64,000 nt of DNA, taken from the NCBI RefSeq assembly GCF_021602025.1, contig NZ_BQHW01000012.1, positions 62,001-126,000 of the forward strand, written 5' to 3'. Under the pieces are notes generated by a model. The model made no database searches, was not told the origin of the DNA, and worked only from the letters and a program-made list of their open reading frames with translations. This document shows, piece after piece, positions 19,121 through 27,330 of this stretch. Numbering within the stretch: position 1 is the stretch's first letter; the number at the start of each line of letters is the position of its first letter. The DNA comes from Pseudomonas ceruminis. Its GTDB lineage: Bacteria; Pseudomonadota; Gammaproteobacteria; Pseudomonadales; Pseudomonadaceae. The translations under genes were made by a program, and so were the position numbers.

Positions 19121-20251
19121 TTATACGCCGGGCGCCGGCAGAGGGACGGCCGTGACCCGCCAGTCATCGCCCACTGCACGCATTTCGGTGATTTTCAGCC
19201 GCGGCGCTTCGCTCATCTTCGCCAATGGCCAATCCAGCAATGGGCGAGCCTGGGAGCCAAGGAAGGTACCGGCGACGAACAACTGGTACTCATCGACCAG
19301 GCCTAGTCGGGCAAAGGCGCCCACCAGGCCGGCGCCGGCCTCCAGCAGGACCTCGTTGATGCCGCGGGCCGCCAGCGCTTGCATCAGTGCGGGCAGGTCG
19401 ACCTGGCCGGCGGTGCCTGGCAGGCTCAATAGCTCATGGCCAGCGGCGCTGTAGCGCGGGTCATCGCCCTGGGCAGTGACCACCAGAGCCGGGCCTGCCT
19501 GAAAGAACGGAGCGTCCAGTGGCAGGCGCAGGCGCCCATCGATCAGGATGCGCAGCGGCGTGCGGCTCAGGGCCAGCGCGGTGGTTGCTTCATCCAGGCC
19601 CAGCTCTGCCCCGCGCACGGTCATCCGTGCGTTGTCGGCCTGCACGCTGGTGGCGCTGGTCAATACTGCGCTGGCGCGCGCGCGCAGGCGTTGCACCGCC
19701 GAACGGGCCGCGGGGCCGGTGATCCACTGGCTCTCACCACTGGCCATGGCAGTGCGCCCGTCCAGGCTCATGGCCAGCTTGGCTCGCACGAATGGCAGAC
19801 CATGCTCCATGCGTTTGAGAAACCCGGGGTTGAGTGCGCGAGCCTCGGTTTCGAGCACGCCGCTGGCCACGTCGATACCCGCTTCGGCCAGGCGCCGCAG
19901 GCCTTGGCCGGCGACTTGCGGGTTGGGGTCCTGCATGGCTGCCACCACACGCGCCACACCGGCGTTGACCAGCGCCTCGGCACACGGTGGAGTACGGCCA
20001 TGGTGGCTGCACGGCTCCAGGGTTACATAGGCGCAGGCCCCCCGGGCACGCTCACCGGCCTGGCGCAAGGCATGCACCTCGGCGTGGGGCTCACCGGCGC
20101 GCACGTGCCAGCCTTCACCGACCACCTCGCCATCGCGGACGATCACACAGCCCACACGGGGGTTCGGGTGGGTGCTGTAGACGCCCTTGCGGGCCAGTTC
20201 GAGGGCGCGGGCCATGTAATGGGCGTCAAGAATCGCGGTCTGGCTCGGCAT
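19121..20251 (-). CDS. ribD: Bifunctional pyrimidine deaminase/reductase
   Basis: The product has 376 residues. The N-terminal deaminase (to about residue 145) carries the zinc motif HAEVHALRQAG and VTLEPCSHHGRTPPCAEAL. The C-terminal reductase has AKLAMSLDGRTAMASGESQWITG and VLLEAGAGLVGAF. It performs the second and third steps of the pyrimidine branch. The ATG follows the nrdR stop by two bases; an in-frame GTG overlapping that stop is possible. It is transcribed with nrdR, a known conserved pairing. Confidence 0.94.
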   Translation of the reverse strand: MPSQTAILDAHYMARALELARKGVYSTHPNPRVGCVIVRDGEVVGEGWHVRAGEPHAEVHALRQAGERARGACAYVTLEPCSHHGRTPPCAEALVNAGVARVVAAMQDPNPQVAGQGLRRLAEAGIDVASGVLETEARALNPGFLKRMEHGLPFVRAKLAMSLDGRTAMASGESQWITGPAARSAVQRLRARASAVLTSATSVQADNARMTVRGAELGLDEATTALALSRTPLRILIDGRLRLPLDAPFFQAGPALVVTAQGDDPRYSAAGHELLSLPGTAGQVDLPALMQALAARGINEVLLEAGAGLVGAFARLGLVDEYQLFVAGTFLGSQARPLLDWPLAKMSEAPRLKITEMRAVGDDWRVTAVPLPAPGV

Positions 20252-20253
20252 AT

Positions 20254-20718
20254 TCACTCTTTGGCCGGCTCGCGGGCCAGGCGGTCGATTTCTTCGCGGA
20301 ACTCGTCGAGGTCCTGGAAGCGGCGGTACACCGAAGCGAAACGGATGTAGGCGACTTCATCAAGCTTGCGCAGTTCAGCCATCACCAGCTCACCGACTAC
20401 CAACGACTTGACCTCGCGTTCACCGGTGGCGCGCAACCGGCTCTTGATGTGGGCAAGCGCCGCTTCCAGGCGCTCGACGCTGACCGGGCGTTTCTCCAGC
20501 GCACGCTGCATGCCGGCGCGCAGCTTGTCTTCATCGAACGGCTGGCGGGTGCCGTCCTGCTTGATCAGCCGGGGCAGCACCAGCTCGGCGGTTTCGAAGG
20601 TGGTGAAACGCTCGCCGCAGGCAACGCATTCACGCCGGCGGCGCACTTGTTCGCCCTCGGCGACCAGGCGCGAGTCGATGACCTTGGTGTCGTTGGCACC
20701 GCAAAAGGGACAGTGCAT
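20254..20718 (-). CDS. nrdR: Transcriptional repressor NrdR
   Basis: A 154-residue zinc-ribbon plus ATP-cone repressor of ribonucleotide reductase genes. The start [18 protein letters not shown] and the second pair [12 protein letters not shown] make up the zinc ribbon, followed by an ATP cone beginning [20 protein letters not shown]. The correct start is the Met of MHCPFC; upstream in-frame codons run into the divergent promoter region. Confidence 0.96.
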   Translation of the reverse strand: MHCPFCGANDTKVIDSRLVAEGEQVRRRRECVACGERFTTFETAELVLPRLIKQDGTRQPFDEDKLRAGMQRALEKRPVSVERLEAALAHIKSRLRATGEREVKSLVVGELVMAELRKLDEVAYIRFASVYRRFQDLDEFREEIDRLAREPAKE

Positions 20719-20824
20719 GGTGGCAGGCAACAAAAAAAGGGAGGGCCATGGTAGCGCATCCCACTGGCAAGACAAGCCAAAGGGGTTAACATCCAAGGGA
20801 AATCTGCCCGTGAAGGACTACCCC

Positions 20825-21277
20825 ATGCATTATCGAGCGCTTGTCGTGCTGGGCTGCGCTGCCCTGCTCGCTGCCTGTGGCAGCGACCGGCCGAACACCG
20901 AGCAAGCCCCGGCGCCCGCGCCCGCCAAGGTGGCGAAAAAGGCCGTACCGCTTGGCCCGCTGCCTGCTTATCAACGTGAACTGAGCGGCACCTTGCTGGA
21001 GATTCCGGCAGGTGCCGACGTGGAATTGGCCTTGCTGGTCATCGACGATCGCGGCCGCCCGCAACAGCTACTGGCCAGCAGCACCCTGACCGGCACCGGC
21101 CAGGCCCTGCCCTACCAGTTGCGGTTCAACCCCGAGGCCTTCCCGGCTGACGCCCGGGTCGAACTGCGCGGCCGTGCCAGCCGTTCCGGCCAACTGATCC
21201 TGCACCTGCCGCCGCTGCGTATTACCCAGGCCCAGACCCAGGCGACCGGCCCACTGCAATTCGAGAAGGCACCGTAG
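20825..21277 (+). CDS. Lipoprotein with YbaY-type domain
   Basis: A 150-residue protein with a lipoprotein signal (lipobox LLAAC, Cys18), a Pro/Ala-rich linker and a beta-rich domain: LSGTLLEIPAGADVELALLVIDD ... ALPYQLRFNPEAFPADARVELRGRA. This matches the YbaY/HslJ-like lipoprotein class. It is divergent from nrdR and its stop directly abuts the GTG of the following methyltransferase gene, so they are probably cotranscribed. Function is unknown. Confidence 0.75.
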   Translation: MHYRALVVLGCAALLAACGSDRPNTEQAPAPAPAKVAKKAVPLGPLPAYQRELSGTLLEIPAGADVELALLVIDDRGRPQQLLASSTLTGTGQALPYQLRFNPEAFPADARVELRGRASRSGQLILHLPPLRITQAQTQATGPLQFEKAP

Positions 21278-21937
21278 GTGGCGCCGCTGGCCTTGCAGCA
21301 GGCGCTCAGTGGCCTGATCGGTGAGGCGCGCCTGGTCGTCAGCGAGTTGCCGCACTGCGCGCTCAAGCTCTGGCTCATCGACGATCAGAACATGGACCGT
21401 GCCTTCAGCAGCGAGGAAACCCGGCGCATCCTGGAAGAGCCACCGTACTGGAGTTTTTGCTGGGCCAGCGGCCTGGCCATGGCCCGCTACCTGGCCGCCA
21501 ACCCCGCCTGGGTCGCCGGCAAGCGGGTGCTCGACTTTGGTGCGGGCTCTGGCATCGCCGGTATCGCCGCCGCCCATGCCGGAGCCGCGGAGGTGGTAGC
21601 CTGCGACCTCGACCCGCTGGCCCTGCAGGCATGCCGGGCCAATGCCCTGCTCAACGGGGTCGAACTTGGCTACAGCAGCGATTTTTTCGCCGAGGCAGAC
21701 CGTTTCGACCTGATCCTGGTCGCCGATGTGCTGTATGACCGCGCCAACCTGCCGCTGCTCGACGCCTTTCTGGGGCGTGGCCGCCAGGCCCTGGTGGCGG
21801 ACTCGCGGGTACGCGACTTCAGCCATCCGTTGTACCGGCAACTGGGGGTGCTTGAGGCGCTGACCCTGCCCGACCTGGCCGAGCCACACGAATTCCGCCG
21901 GGTCAGCCTGTACCACGCCAGCCGCGAGCCTTTATAG
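21278..21937 (+). CDS. Class I SAM-dependent methyltransferase (protein methyltransferase-like)
   Basis: The 219-residue product has the SAM-binding motif [20 protein letters not shown], an acidic strand end [15 protein letters not shown] and the motif IV region [11 protein letters not shown]. The N-terminal LKLWLIDD and [20 protein letters not shown] resemble ETFB-lysine/PrmA-like enzymes, so a protein substrate is plausible. It starts at GTG immediately after the lipoprotein stop. The substrate is not established. Confidence 0.8.
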   Translation: MAPLALQQALSGLIGEARLVVSELPHCALKLWLIDDQNMDRAFSSEETRRILEEPPYWSFCWASGLAMARYLAANPAWVAGKRVLDFGAGSGIAGIAAAHAGAAEVVACDLDPLALQACRANALLNGVELGYSSDFFAEADRFDLILVADVLYDRANLPLLDAFLGRGRQALVADSRVRDFSHPLYRQLGVLEALTLPDLAEPHEFRRVSLYHASREPL

Positions 21938-21968
21938 TGATGCCATACACGGATTTGCGAGAGTCGCG

Positions 21969-22841
21969 ATGAGCCAGGAAACACCGTTTATCTTCGATGC
22001 CACCGATGCCAACTTCCAGCAACTGGTCATCGAAAACTCCTTCCACAAGCCGGTCTTGGTGGACTTCTGGGCCGAATGGTGCGCGCCGTGCAAAGCGCTG
22101 ATGCCATTGCTGGCGAAAATCGCCGAGGGCTATCAGGGCGAGCTGCTGCTGGCCAAGATCAACTGTGACGTGGAGCAGCAGGTCGTCGCCCAGTTCGGTA
22201 TCCGCAGCCTGCCGACCGTCGTGCTGTTCAAGGACGGCCAGCCGGTCGACGGCTTTGCCGGCGCCCAACCCGAGTCGGCGATCCGCGCCATGCTGGAGCC
22301 GCATGTGCAGTTGCCTGCCGCACCAACCGCGTCGCCGCTGGAGCAAGCCAAGGGTTTGTTCGCAGAGAGCCGTTTTGCCGAAGCCGAAGCGCTGCTGCAA
22401 GCCCTGCTGGGCGAGGACAACAGCAATGTCGAGGCGCTGATTCTGTACGCCCGCTGCCTGGCCGAGCGTGGCGAACTGGGCGAGGCCCAGGTGGTGCTGG
22501 ACGCGGTCAAGACCGACGAGCACAAGGCTGCCCTGGCCGGCGCCAAGGCCCAGCTGACCTTCCTGCGCCAGGCCGCCAGCCTGCCGGAGGTCGCCGACCT
22601 CAAGAGCCGCCTGGCACAAAACCCGGAAGATGATGAAGCAGCCTACCAGCTGAGCATTCAGCAACTGGCCCGCCAGCAGTATGAAGCAGCGCTGGAAGGG
22701 CTGTTGAACCTGTTCAAGCGTAACCGTGGCTATGAGAACGGGTTGCCGCACAAGGCGATGCTGCAGGTGTTCGAGTTGCTGGGTGGCGATCATCCGTTAG
22801 TAGGTGTGTACCGCCGTCGGTTGTCTTCCGCCCTGTTCTGA
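21969..22841 (+). CDS. cnoX: CnoX/YbbN-type thioredoxin with TPR tail
   Basis: The product has 290 residues. Residues 1-110 form a thioredoxin domain with VLVDFWAEWCAPCKALMPL, a full redox-active CxxC, and the cis-Pro loop IRSLPTVVLFKDGQ. Residues about 120-290 are TPR-like helices (PLEQAKGLFAESRFAEAEAL). E. coli CnoX lacks a normal CxxC, so this version may reduce disulfides as well as act as a chaperone holdase. The ATG has a weak upstream site (GCGAGAGTCGCG). Confidence 0.85.
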   Translation: MSQETPFIFDATDANFQQLVIENSFHKPVLVDFWAEWCAPCKALMPLLAKIAEGYQGELLLAKINCDVEQQVVAQFGIRSLPTVVLFKDGQPVDGFAGAQPESAIRAMLEPHVQLPAAPTASPLEQAKGLFAESRFAEAEALLQALLGEDNSNVEALILYARCLAERGELGEAQVVLDAVKTDEHKAALAGAKAQLTFLRQAASLPEVADLKSRLAQNPEDDEAAYQLSIQQLARQQYEAALEGLLNLFKRNRGYENGLPHKAMLQVFELLGGDHPLVGVYRRRLSSALF

Positions 22842-22895
22842 TGCTGTTCCGGCCCTGTCGCCGCCATGCCGGTGACAGGGCCAGCAACGCGCCCT

Positions 22896-23240
22896 TCAGC
22901 CGACCCAGTGATACACCGGCGCATCCGTGCCACTTTCCACCTTCACCTCACTGCTGTGTCGCAACCGCACCAACAGCCGCTTGCCTGCAGCGGTGCTGCC
23001 CGCCAGCCCTTCCAGACGGTCCAATAGCTGCGGCCCATTCATCTGGCCCGCCTCGCGCAGCACTTCGCGCGCTGCAGTCCACAGTCCGTCGTCCTGGCGC
23101 GGCGCCGCTACCGTAGTGGGCGGCGCAGCCTCGGTACCGGCAGACGTTTCGAGCTGCCGCCCCAGCTGGGCCCATTCCGCCGGCTCAAGCTCGATAGTCA
23201 GATCCACCGGCCAGTCACCAATCTGTCCACGAATTCTCAC
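22896..23240 (-). CDS. Hypothetical protein, conserved in Pseudomonas
   Basis: About 114 residues. The start VRIRGQIGDWPVDLTIELEP suggests a small beta domain, and the C-terminal 60 residues (LWTAAREVLREAGQMNGPQLLDRL ... EVKVESGTDAPVYHWV) look like a winged-helix fold. GTG 23240 is preferred because GAGGGAG precedes it; GTG 23255 is an alternative. It is divergent from the zinc-linked cluster with the Zur-like box between them. I cannot assign a function. Confidence 0.6.
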   Translation of the reverse strand: MRIRGQIGDWPVDLTIELEPAEWAQLGRQLETSAGTEAAPPTTVAAPRQDDGLWTAAREVLREAGQMNGPQLLDRLEGLAGSTAAGKRLLVRLRHSSEVKVESGTDAPVYHWVG

Positions 23241-23326
23241 GATGCACTCCCTCACGCCCAGTCAATGTTGCCATGCTACAGCAACATGAAACCTGCGCCA
23301 GGCAGGCTGGCGGCAACGAGAAAAGT

Positions 23327-23336
23327 TGTTATAACA
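23327..23336. promoter_or_regulatory. Zur-like box
   Basis: TGTTATAACA is a perfect 10-base palindrome within GTTGTTATAACATTAC, the core of gamma-proteobacterial Zur sites. It lies 38 bases upstream of the start of a His-rich secreted protein gene. Zinc-dependent repression of the 23374-26537 cluster follows as an inference. Confidence 0.7.
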
Positions 23337-23373
23337 TTACCAAATCATCCTCAGCCCGCTCCTGGAGTCCTCC

Positions 23374-23943
23374 ATGCGTCGCCTGCTGCTCGCCCTGCCG
23401 TTCGCCCTGCTGCCCGTTGTCGCGGCCTATGCCCATGATGAACATGACCACGCCCACGGTACGCTCGCTGCACACGAGCACGGTGTGGCCAAGCTCAATG
23501 CTGTGTTGGACGGCAACACCCTGGAACTGGAACTGGACAGCCCGGCCATGAACCTGGTTGGCTTCGAACACAGCGCCACCAGCGATGCCGACAAGGCCAA
23601 GGTCGCTGCGGTGCGCCAACTGCTCGAACAACCGCTGAAGCTGTTCGGCCTGGCGGCGGCCGCTGGTTGCAAGGAAGACGCCCAGGAGCTGCAGAGCCCG
23701 CTGTTTGGCGATGCGGCAAAAGCAGATGACGACGGCGATGAACACGAACATGGTCACCAGCACAGTGACATCAACGCTCATTACCAACTGAACTGCTCGG
23801 CCCCGGAAAAACTCACCCAGCTTGACCTCACGCCACTGTTCAAGACCTTCCCGGCCACCCAGAAGATCAACGTGCAACTGATCGGCCCAAGTGGGCAGAA
23901 GGGCGTGGAAACCTCGCCTGCCAAGGCCGTGGTCGCGTTCTGA
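23374..23943 (+). CDS. Secreted His-rich zinc-associated protein (DUF2796/ZrgA family)
   Basis: The product has 189 residues with a signal peptide (cleavage near AAYAHD). His/Asp clusters lie at the mature N-terminus (HDEHDHAHGTLAAHEHG) and mid-protein (DDDGDEHEHGHQHSDINAH). The remainder has the DUF2796 pattern with QLNCSAPEKLTQLDLTPLFKTFPA. It overlaps nothing and is followed at once by an ABC ATPase. ZrgA, the Vibrio member, is a periplasmic zinc-uptake component. Here the His clusters plus the Zur-like box support zinc binding. Confidence 0.8.
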   Translation: MRRLLLALPFALLPVVAAYAHDEHDHAHGTLAAHEHGVAKLNAVLDGNTLELELDSPAMNLVGFEHSATSDADKAKVAAVRQLLEQPLKLFGLAAAAGCKEDAQELQSPLFGDAAKADDDGDEHEHGHQHSDINAHYQLNCSAPEKLTQLDLTPLFKTFPATQKINVQLIGPSGQKGVETSPAKAVVAF

Positions 23944-24654
23944 ATGAGCCAGCCGCTAATCGAACTGCATGACCTGGTGTTCGCCTGGCCAGGTCAGCCG
24001 CCGCTACTGGACATCCCGGCGTTTCGCCTGGATGCCGGCGAGGCCTTGTTCCTCAAAGGCCCCAGCGGCAGTGGCAAGACCACCCTGCTGGGCCTGCTGG
24101 GGGGCGTCAACCTGCCAGGCCAGGGCCGTATCCAGTTGCTCGGCAATGACTTGGGGGCCCTGGGCCAGGGCGCCCGCGACCGCTTCCGCGTCGACCATAC
24201 CGGCTATATCTTCCAGCAGTTCAACCTGCTGCCGTTCTTGTCGGTACGCGAAAATGTCGAGCTGCCCTGCCGCTTCTCGCATAGCCGCGCAGCGCGTGCC
24301 CGCCAACGCCACGGCAGTGTCGACCAGGCGGCCAGCGAGCTGCTCGCCCACCTTGGCCTGGGCGACCCTGCGCTGCTCGCCCGCCGCGCCGACAGCCTCT
24401 CCATCGGCCAGCAGCAACGTGTGGCTGCCGCCCGTGCGCTGATCGGCCAACCCGAGCTGGTGATTGCTGATGAACCGACCTCGGCGCTGGATGCCGACAC
24501 CCGTGAGGCTTTTATCCGCCTGCTGTTCGATGAGTGTCGCGCCGCCGGCTCCAGCCTGCTGTTCGTCAGCCATGACCAAAGCCTTGCGCCGCTGTTCGAC
24601 CGTCATCTGTCCCTGGCCGAGCTCAATCGCGCGGCCAAGCCCCGGGAGGCCTGA
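23944..24654 (+). CDS. ABC transporter ATPase, LolD/MacB type
   Basis: The 236-residue nucleotide-binding protein shows Walker A GPSGSGKTTLLGLLGG, Q-loop YIFQQFNLLPFLS, signature LSIGQQQRVAAARAL, and Walker B LVIADEPTSALD. The ABC signature is LSIGQ rather than LSGGQ. It begins at the base after the upstream stop and its stop overlaps the permease start by one base. It should energise the following FtsX-like permease, probably in zinc-responsive transport. Confidence 0.85.
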   Translation: MSQPLIELHDLVFAWPGQPPLLDIPAFRLDAGEALFLKGPSGSGKTTLLGLLGGVNLPGQGRIQLLGNDLGALGQGARDRFRVDHTGYIFQQFNLLPFLSVRENVELPCRFSHSRAARARQRHGSVDQAASELLAHLGLGDPALLARRADSLSIGQQQRVAAARALIGQPELVIADEPTSALDADTREAFIRLLFDECRAAGSSLLFVSHDQSLAPLFDRHLSLAELNRAAKPREA

Positions 24655-25919
24655 TGTACCTGCTTCGCCTTGCCCTGGCCAGCCTGGCCAATCGCCGTTT
24701 CACCGCTTTCCTGACCGCCTTCGCCATCGCCCTATCGGTGTGCCTGCTGCTGGCCGTGGAACGCGTGCGCACCGAAGCCCGTGCCAGTTTTGCCAGCACC
24801 ATCAGCGGCACCGACCTGATCGTCGGAGCCCGCTCGGGGTCGGTGAACTTGCTGCTGTACTCGGTGTTTCGTATCGGCAATGCCACCAACAACATCCGCT
24901 GGGACAGCTTTCAACATTACGCTCAGGACCCCAGGGTGAAGTGGGCGATCCCTATCTCGCTGGGCGACTCGCACCGCGGCTACCGGGTGCTGGGCACCAC
25001 CGGGGACTACTTCAGCCATTACCAGTACGGGCGCAGGCAGCACCTGGCGCTGAGCCAGGGCCGTGAGTTCGCCGGCGACCCATTCGAAGTGGTGCTGGGC
25101 GCCGAGGTGGCCGACGCGCTGCATTACACGCTCGGCGACAAGCTGGTGTTGGCGCACGGCGTCGCTGCCATCAGCCTGGTCAAACACGACGACAAACCGT
25201 TCACCGTGGTCGGCGTCCTCAAGCGCACCGGCACACCGGTCGACCGTACCCTGCACATCAGCCTGGCTGGCATGGAGGCTATCCACGTCGATTGGCACAA
25301 CGGCGTGCCAGCCAGGGGGGCCGCACGCATCAGTGCCGATCAGGCACGCGCCATGGACCTGCAGCCCGCCGCCATTACTGCATTCATGCTCGGCCTGAAC
25401 AGCAAGATCGCCACGTTCAGCCTGCAGCGCGAGATCAACGAATACCGCAGCGAGCCGTTGCTGGCGATCCTGCCTGGGGTTGCCCTGCAAGAGTTGTGGA
25501 GCCTGATGGGTACCGCTGAACAGGCGTTGTTCGTGGTGTCGCTGTTCGTCGTGCTGACCGGTCTGATCGGCATGCTCACCGCGATTCTCACCAGCCTCAA
25601 CGAACGTCGCCGCGAGATGGCTATCCTGCGCTCAGTTGGCGCTCGGCCTTGGCACATTGCCGGGCTGCTGGTGCTCGAAGCACTGGCACTGGCAGGGGCC
25701 GGCATCGCGGCGGGGCTTGGGCTGTTGTATGCCGGGATTGCCCTGGCGCAGGGCTACGTGCAGGCCAACTATGGCCTGTACCTGCCGCTGGCCTGGCCCA
25801 GCGAGCATGAATGGACATTGCTGGCTATCATCCTCGGCGCAGCGCTGCTGATGGGTAGCGTACCGGCCTGGCGTGCCTATCGGCAGTCGTTGGCCGATGG
25901 CTTGTCGATTCACCTCTGA
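24654..25919 (+). CDS. ABC transporter permease, FtsX/MacB type
   Basis: The 421-residue protein has one N-terminal membrane helix (about 17-38), a large periplasmic MacB_PCD-like domain (about 40-270, with GTDLIVGARSGSVNLLLYSVF) and three C-terminal helices in the FtsX domain (ALFVVSLFVVLTGLIGMLTAI onward). MacB-type proteins move substrates by mechanotransmission rather than by a channel, so its pairing with a zinc-binding secreted protein may indicate export or release across the periplasm. The orthologous cluster in P. aeruginosa is zinc-responsive as I recall it. Confidence 0.85.
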   Translation: MYLLRLALASLANRRFTAFLTAFAIALSVCLLLAVERVRTEARASFASTISGTDLIVGARSGSVNLLLYSVFRIGNATNNIRWDSFQHYAQDPRVKWAIPISLGDSHRGYRVLGTTGDYFSHYQYGRRQHLALSQGREFAGDPFEVVLGAEVADALHYTLGDKLVLAHGVAAISLVKHDDKPFTVVGVLKRTGTPVDRTLHISLAGMEAIHVDWHNGVPARGAARISADQARAMDLQPAAITAFMLGLNSKIATFSLQREINEYRSEPLLAILPGVALQELWSLMGTAEQALFVVSLFVVLTGLIGMLTAILTSLNERRREMAILRSVGARPWHIAGLLVLEALALAGAGIAAGLGLLYAGIALAQGYVQANYGLYLPLAWPSEHEWTLLAIILGAALLMGSVPAWRAYRQSLADGLSIHL

Positions 25920-25928
25920 GAGCCCGTC

Positions 25929-26537
25929 ATGACCGTAGACCTCATCGCCTTCTTCGCGCGCAAGCCTGCTTCCACAGGGGCTTCGGCGCAGCCTGTGGCC
26001 ACGGGCTCACCCGCGAAGAGGCCAGTGCAACTGTTCCTTCTGATGCTGATTGCACTGGCGTTGCCTTGCTGGGCAGCCGAGCCCCGGGAACTCGACTGGC
26101 CTGCCCTGATCCCCGAGGGCGCGCCTATCATTCCACCGCAACTCACGCCCCTGCACGACATGTCGCAGTTGAGCAACGCGTTGTCCGTCGAGTCGGCGCC
26201 GCCGGCTCGCCAGCAAGCACCCGACGCCCCGGTGGTGAAAAGCCTGGATGGCCAGCAGATCAAGTTACCCGGCTACATCGTGCCGCTGGAAGTCAGCGAA
26301 GAAGGCCGTACCACCGAGTTTCTGCTGGTGCCTTACTACGGCGCCTGCATCCATGTGCCACCACCGCCTTCCAACCAGATCGTGCACATCTTCAGTGAGA
26401 TGGGCGTACGCGTCGAAGACCTCTACCAGCCCTACTGGATCGAAGGAAAGATGCAGGTCAGAGCCTCCAGCAGCGAACTGGCCGATGCCGGTTACCAGAT
26501 GGAGGCCGAGAAAATATACGCTTATGAGCTCAAGTGA
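25929..26537 (+). CDS. DUF3299 secreted protein, last gene of the zinc-linked cluster
   Basis: The 202-residue product contains the DUF3299 core: LDGQQIKLPGYIVPLEVSEEG, EFLLVPYYGACIHVPPPPSNQ and a single Cys in GACIHVPPP. A hydrophobic segment FLLMLIALALPCWAAEP looks like a signal peptide, but it is preceded by about 30 residues encoded by a REP-like palindrome (25952-26018). The real start may therefore be GTG at about 26024 (after GAAGAGG) rather than the first ATG at 25929. The job is unknown, but the domain recurs with zinc/copper periplasmic systems. Confidence 0.75.
   Translation: MTVDLIAFFARKPASTGASAQPVATGSPAKRPVQLFLLMLIALALPCWAAEPRELDWPALIPEGAPIIPPQLTPLHDMSQLSNALSVESAPPARQQAPDAPVVKSLDGQQIKLPGYIVPLEVSEEGRTTEFLLVPYYGACIHVPPPPSNQIVHIFSEMGVRVEDLYQPYWIEGKMQVRASSSELADAGYQMEAEKIYAYELK
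25952..26018. repeat. Degenerate REP-like inverted repeat inside the DUF3299 reading frame
   Basis: Two 27-base arms (25952-25978 and 25992-26018) match as reverse complements at roughly 19 positions, with CCACAGG/CCTGTGG at the inner ends. They resemble P. putida REP pairs that are normally intergenic. Here they lie within the longest reading frame and would encode a Pro/Ala/Ser-rich leader. Confidence 0.6.
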
Positions 26538-26567
26538 GAACTGTTTCGAATTCTTGAATACGCTTCT

Positions 26568-26581
26568 TTGAGCTGGGTCAA
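26568..26581 (+). promoter_or_regulatory. Anr/Fnr-like box upstream of oprG
   Basis: TTGA-GCTGGG-TCAA fits the TTGA-N6-TCAA half-site spacing of the Anr/Fnr consensus, though the inner T and A are replaced by G and G. It lies about 66 bases upstream of the oprG start. OprG is known to respond to Anr and low oxygen in Pseudomonas, so the location is sensible. Confidence 0.5.
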
Positions 26582-26646
26582 ACTTTCCGTTTAGACAGCT
26601 CCGTACCATTGGACTACTCAATTACTAATGTCCTTTGGGAGCTTCC

Positions 26647-27330
26647 ATGAACAAGTCCTTGCTCGGCGCCTCACTCGTGGCCCTTGCGCTCGCCGCCCCT
26701 GCCGCCCACGCCTATCAGGCGGGGGATATGATCCTGCGCGCAGGCGCCATCACCACCGCCCCGAACGAAAACAGCAGCGACCTGAAGTTCGACGGCAACA
26801 AGGTGTCGGGCACCAAGGCAACCCTGGACAGCGACACCCAACTGGGCCTGACCTTCGCCTACATGCTCACCGACCACATCGGCCTGGAGCTGCTGGCCGC
26901 CACGCCATTCAAACACACCGTAGGCGTCAAGGGCCTGGGCGGCGGCCTGGACGGCAAGCTGGCCGACATCAAGCAACTGCCACCGACGCTGTCCGTGCAG
27001 TACTACCCGATGGAACCAAGCTCGCGCTTCCAGCCCTATGCGGGCGTGGGCATCAACTACACCCTGTTCTTCGATGAAGACCTGAGCAGCGCACGCAAGG
27101 AACAAGGCTTCAGCAACCTCAAGCTGCAGGACTCGGTCGGCATCGCCGGCCAGCTGGGCATGGACTACATGCTCACCGACAACCTGCTGATCAACGCCTC
27201 TGTCTGGTACGTCGACATCGACACCAAGGCCAGCGTCAACGGCCCGACCGCACTGGGCTACAGCAAGACCAAGGTCGACGTGGACGTCGACCCGTGGGTT
27301 TACATGGTCGGCCTTGGCTACAAGTTCTGA
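26647..27330 (+). CDS. oprG: Outer membrane protein OprG (OmpW family)
   Basis: An eight-stranded beta-barrel porin of 227 residues with a signal peptide (cleavage near AHAYQ). Family marks are MILRAGAITTAPNENSSDLKF, AYMLTDHIGLELLAATPFKH, PTLSVQYYPM, PYAGVGINYTLFFDE and a terminal Phe (MVGLGYKF). OmpW/OprG barrels pass small hydrophobic molecules laterally into the membrane. Its stop lies 13 bases inside the end of the convergent MFS gene. Confidence 0.93.
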   Translation: MNKSLLGASLVALALAAPAAHAYQAGDMILRAGAITTAPNENSSDLKFDGNKVSGTKATLDSDTQLGLTFAYMLTDHIGLELLAATPFKHTVGVKGLGGGLDGKLADIKQLPPTLSVQYYPMEPSSRFQPYAGVGINYTLFFDEDLSSARKEQGFSNLKLQDSVGIAGQLGMDYMLTDNLLINASVWYVDIDTKASVNGPTALGYSKTKVDVDVDPWVYMVGLGYKF

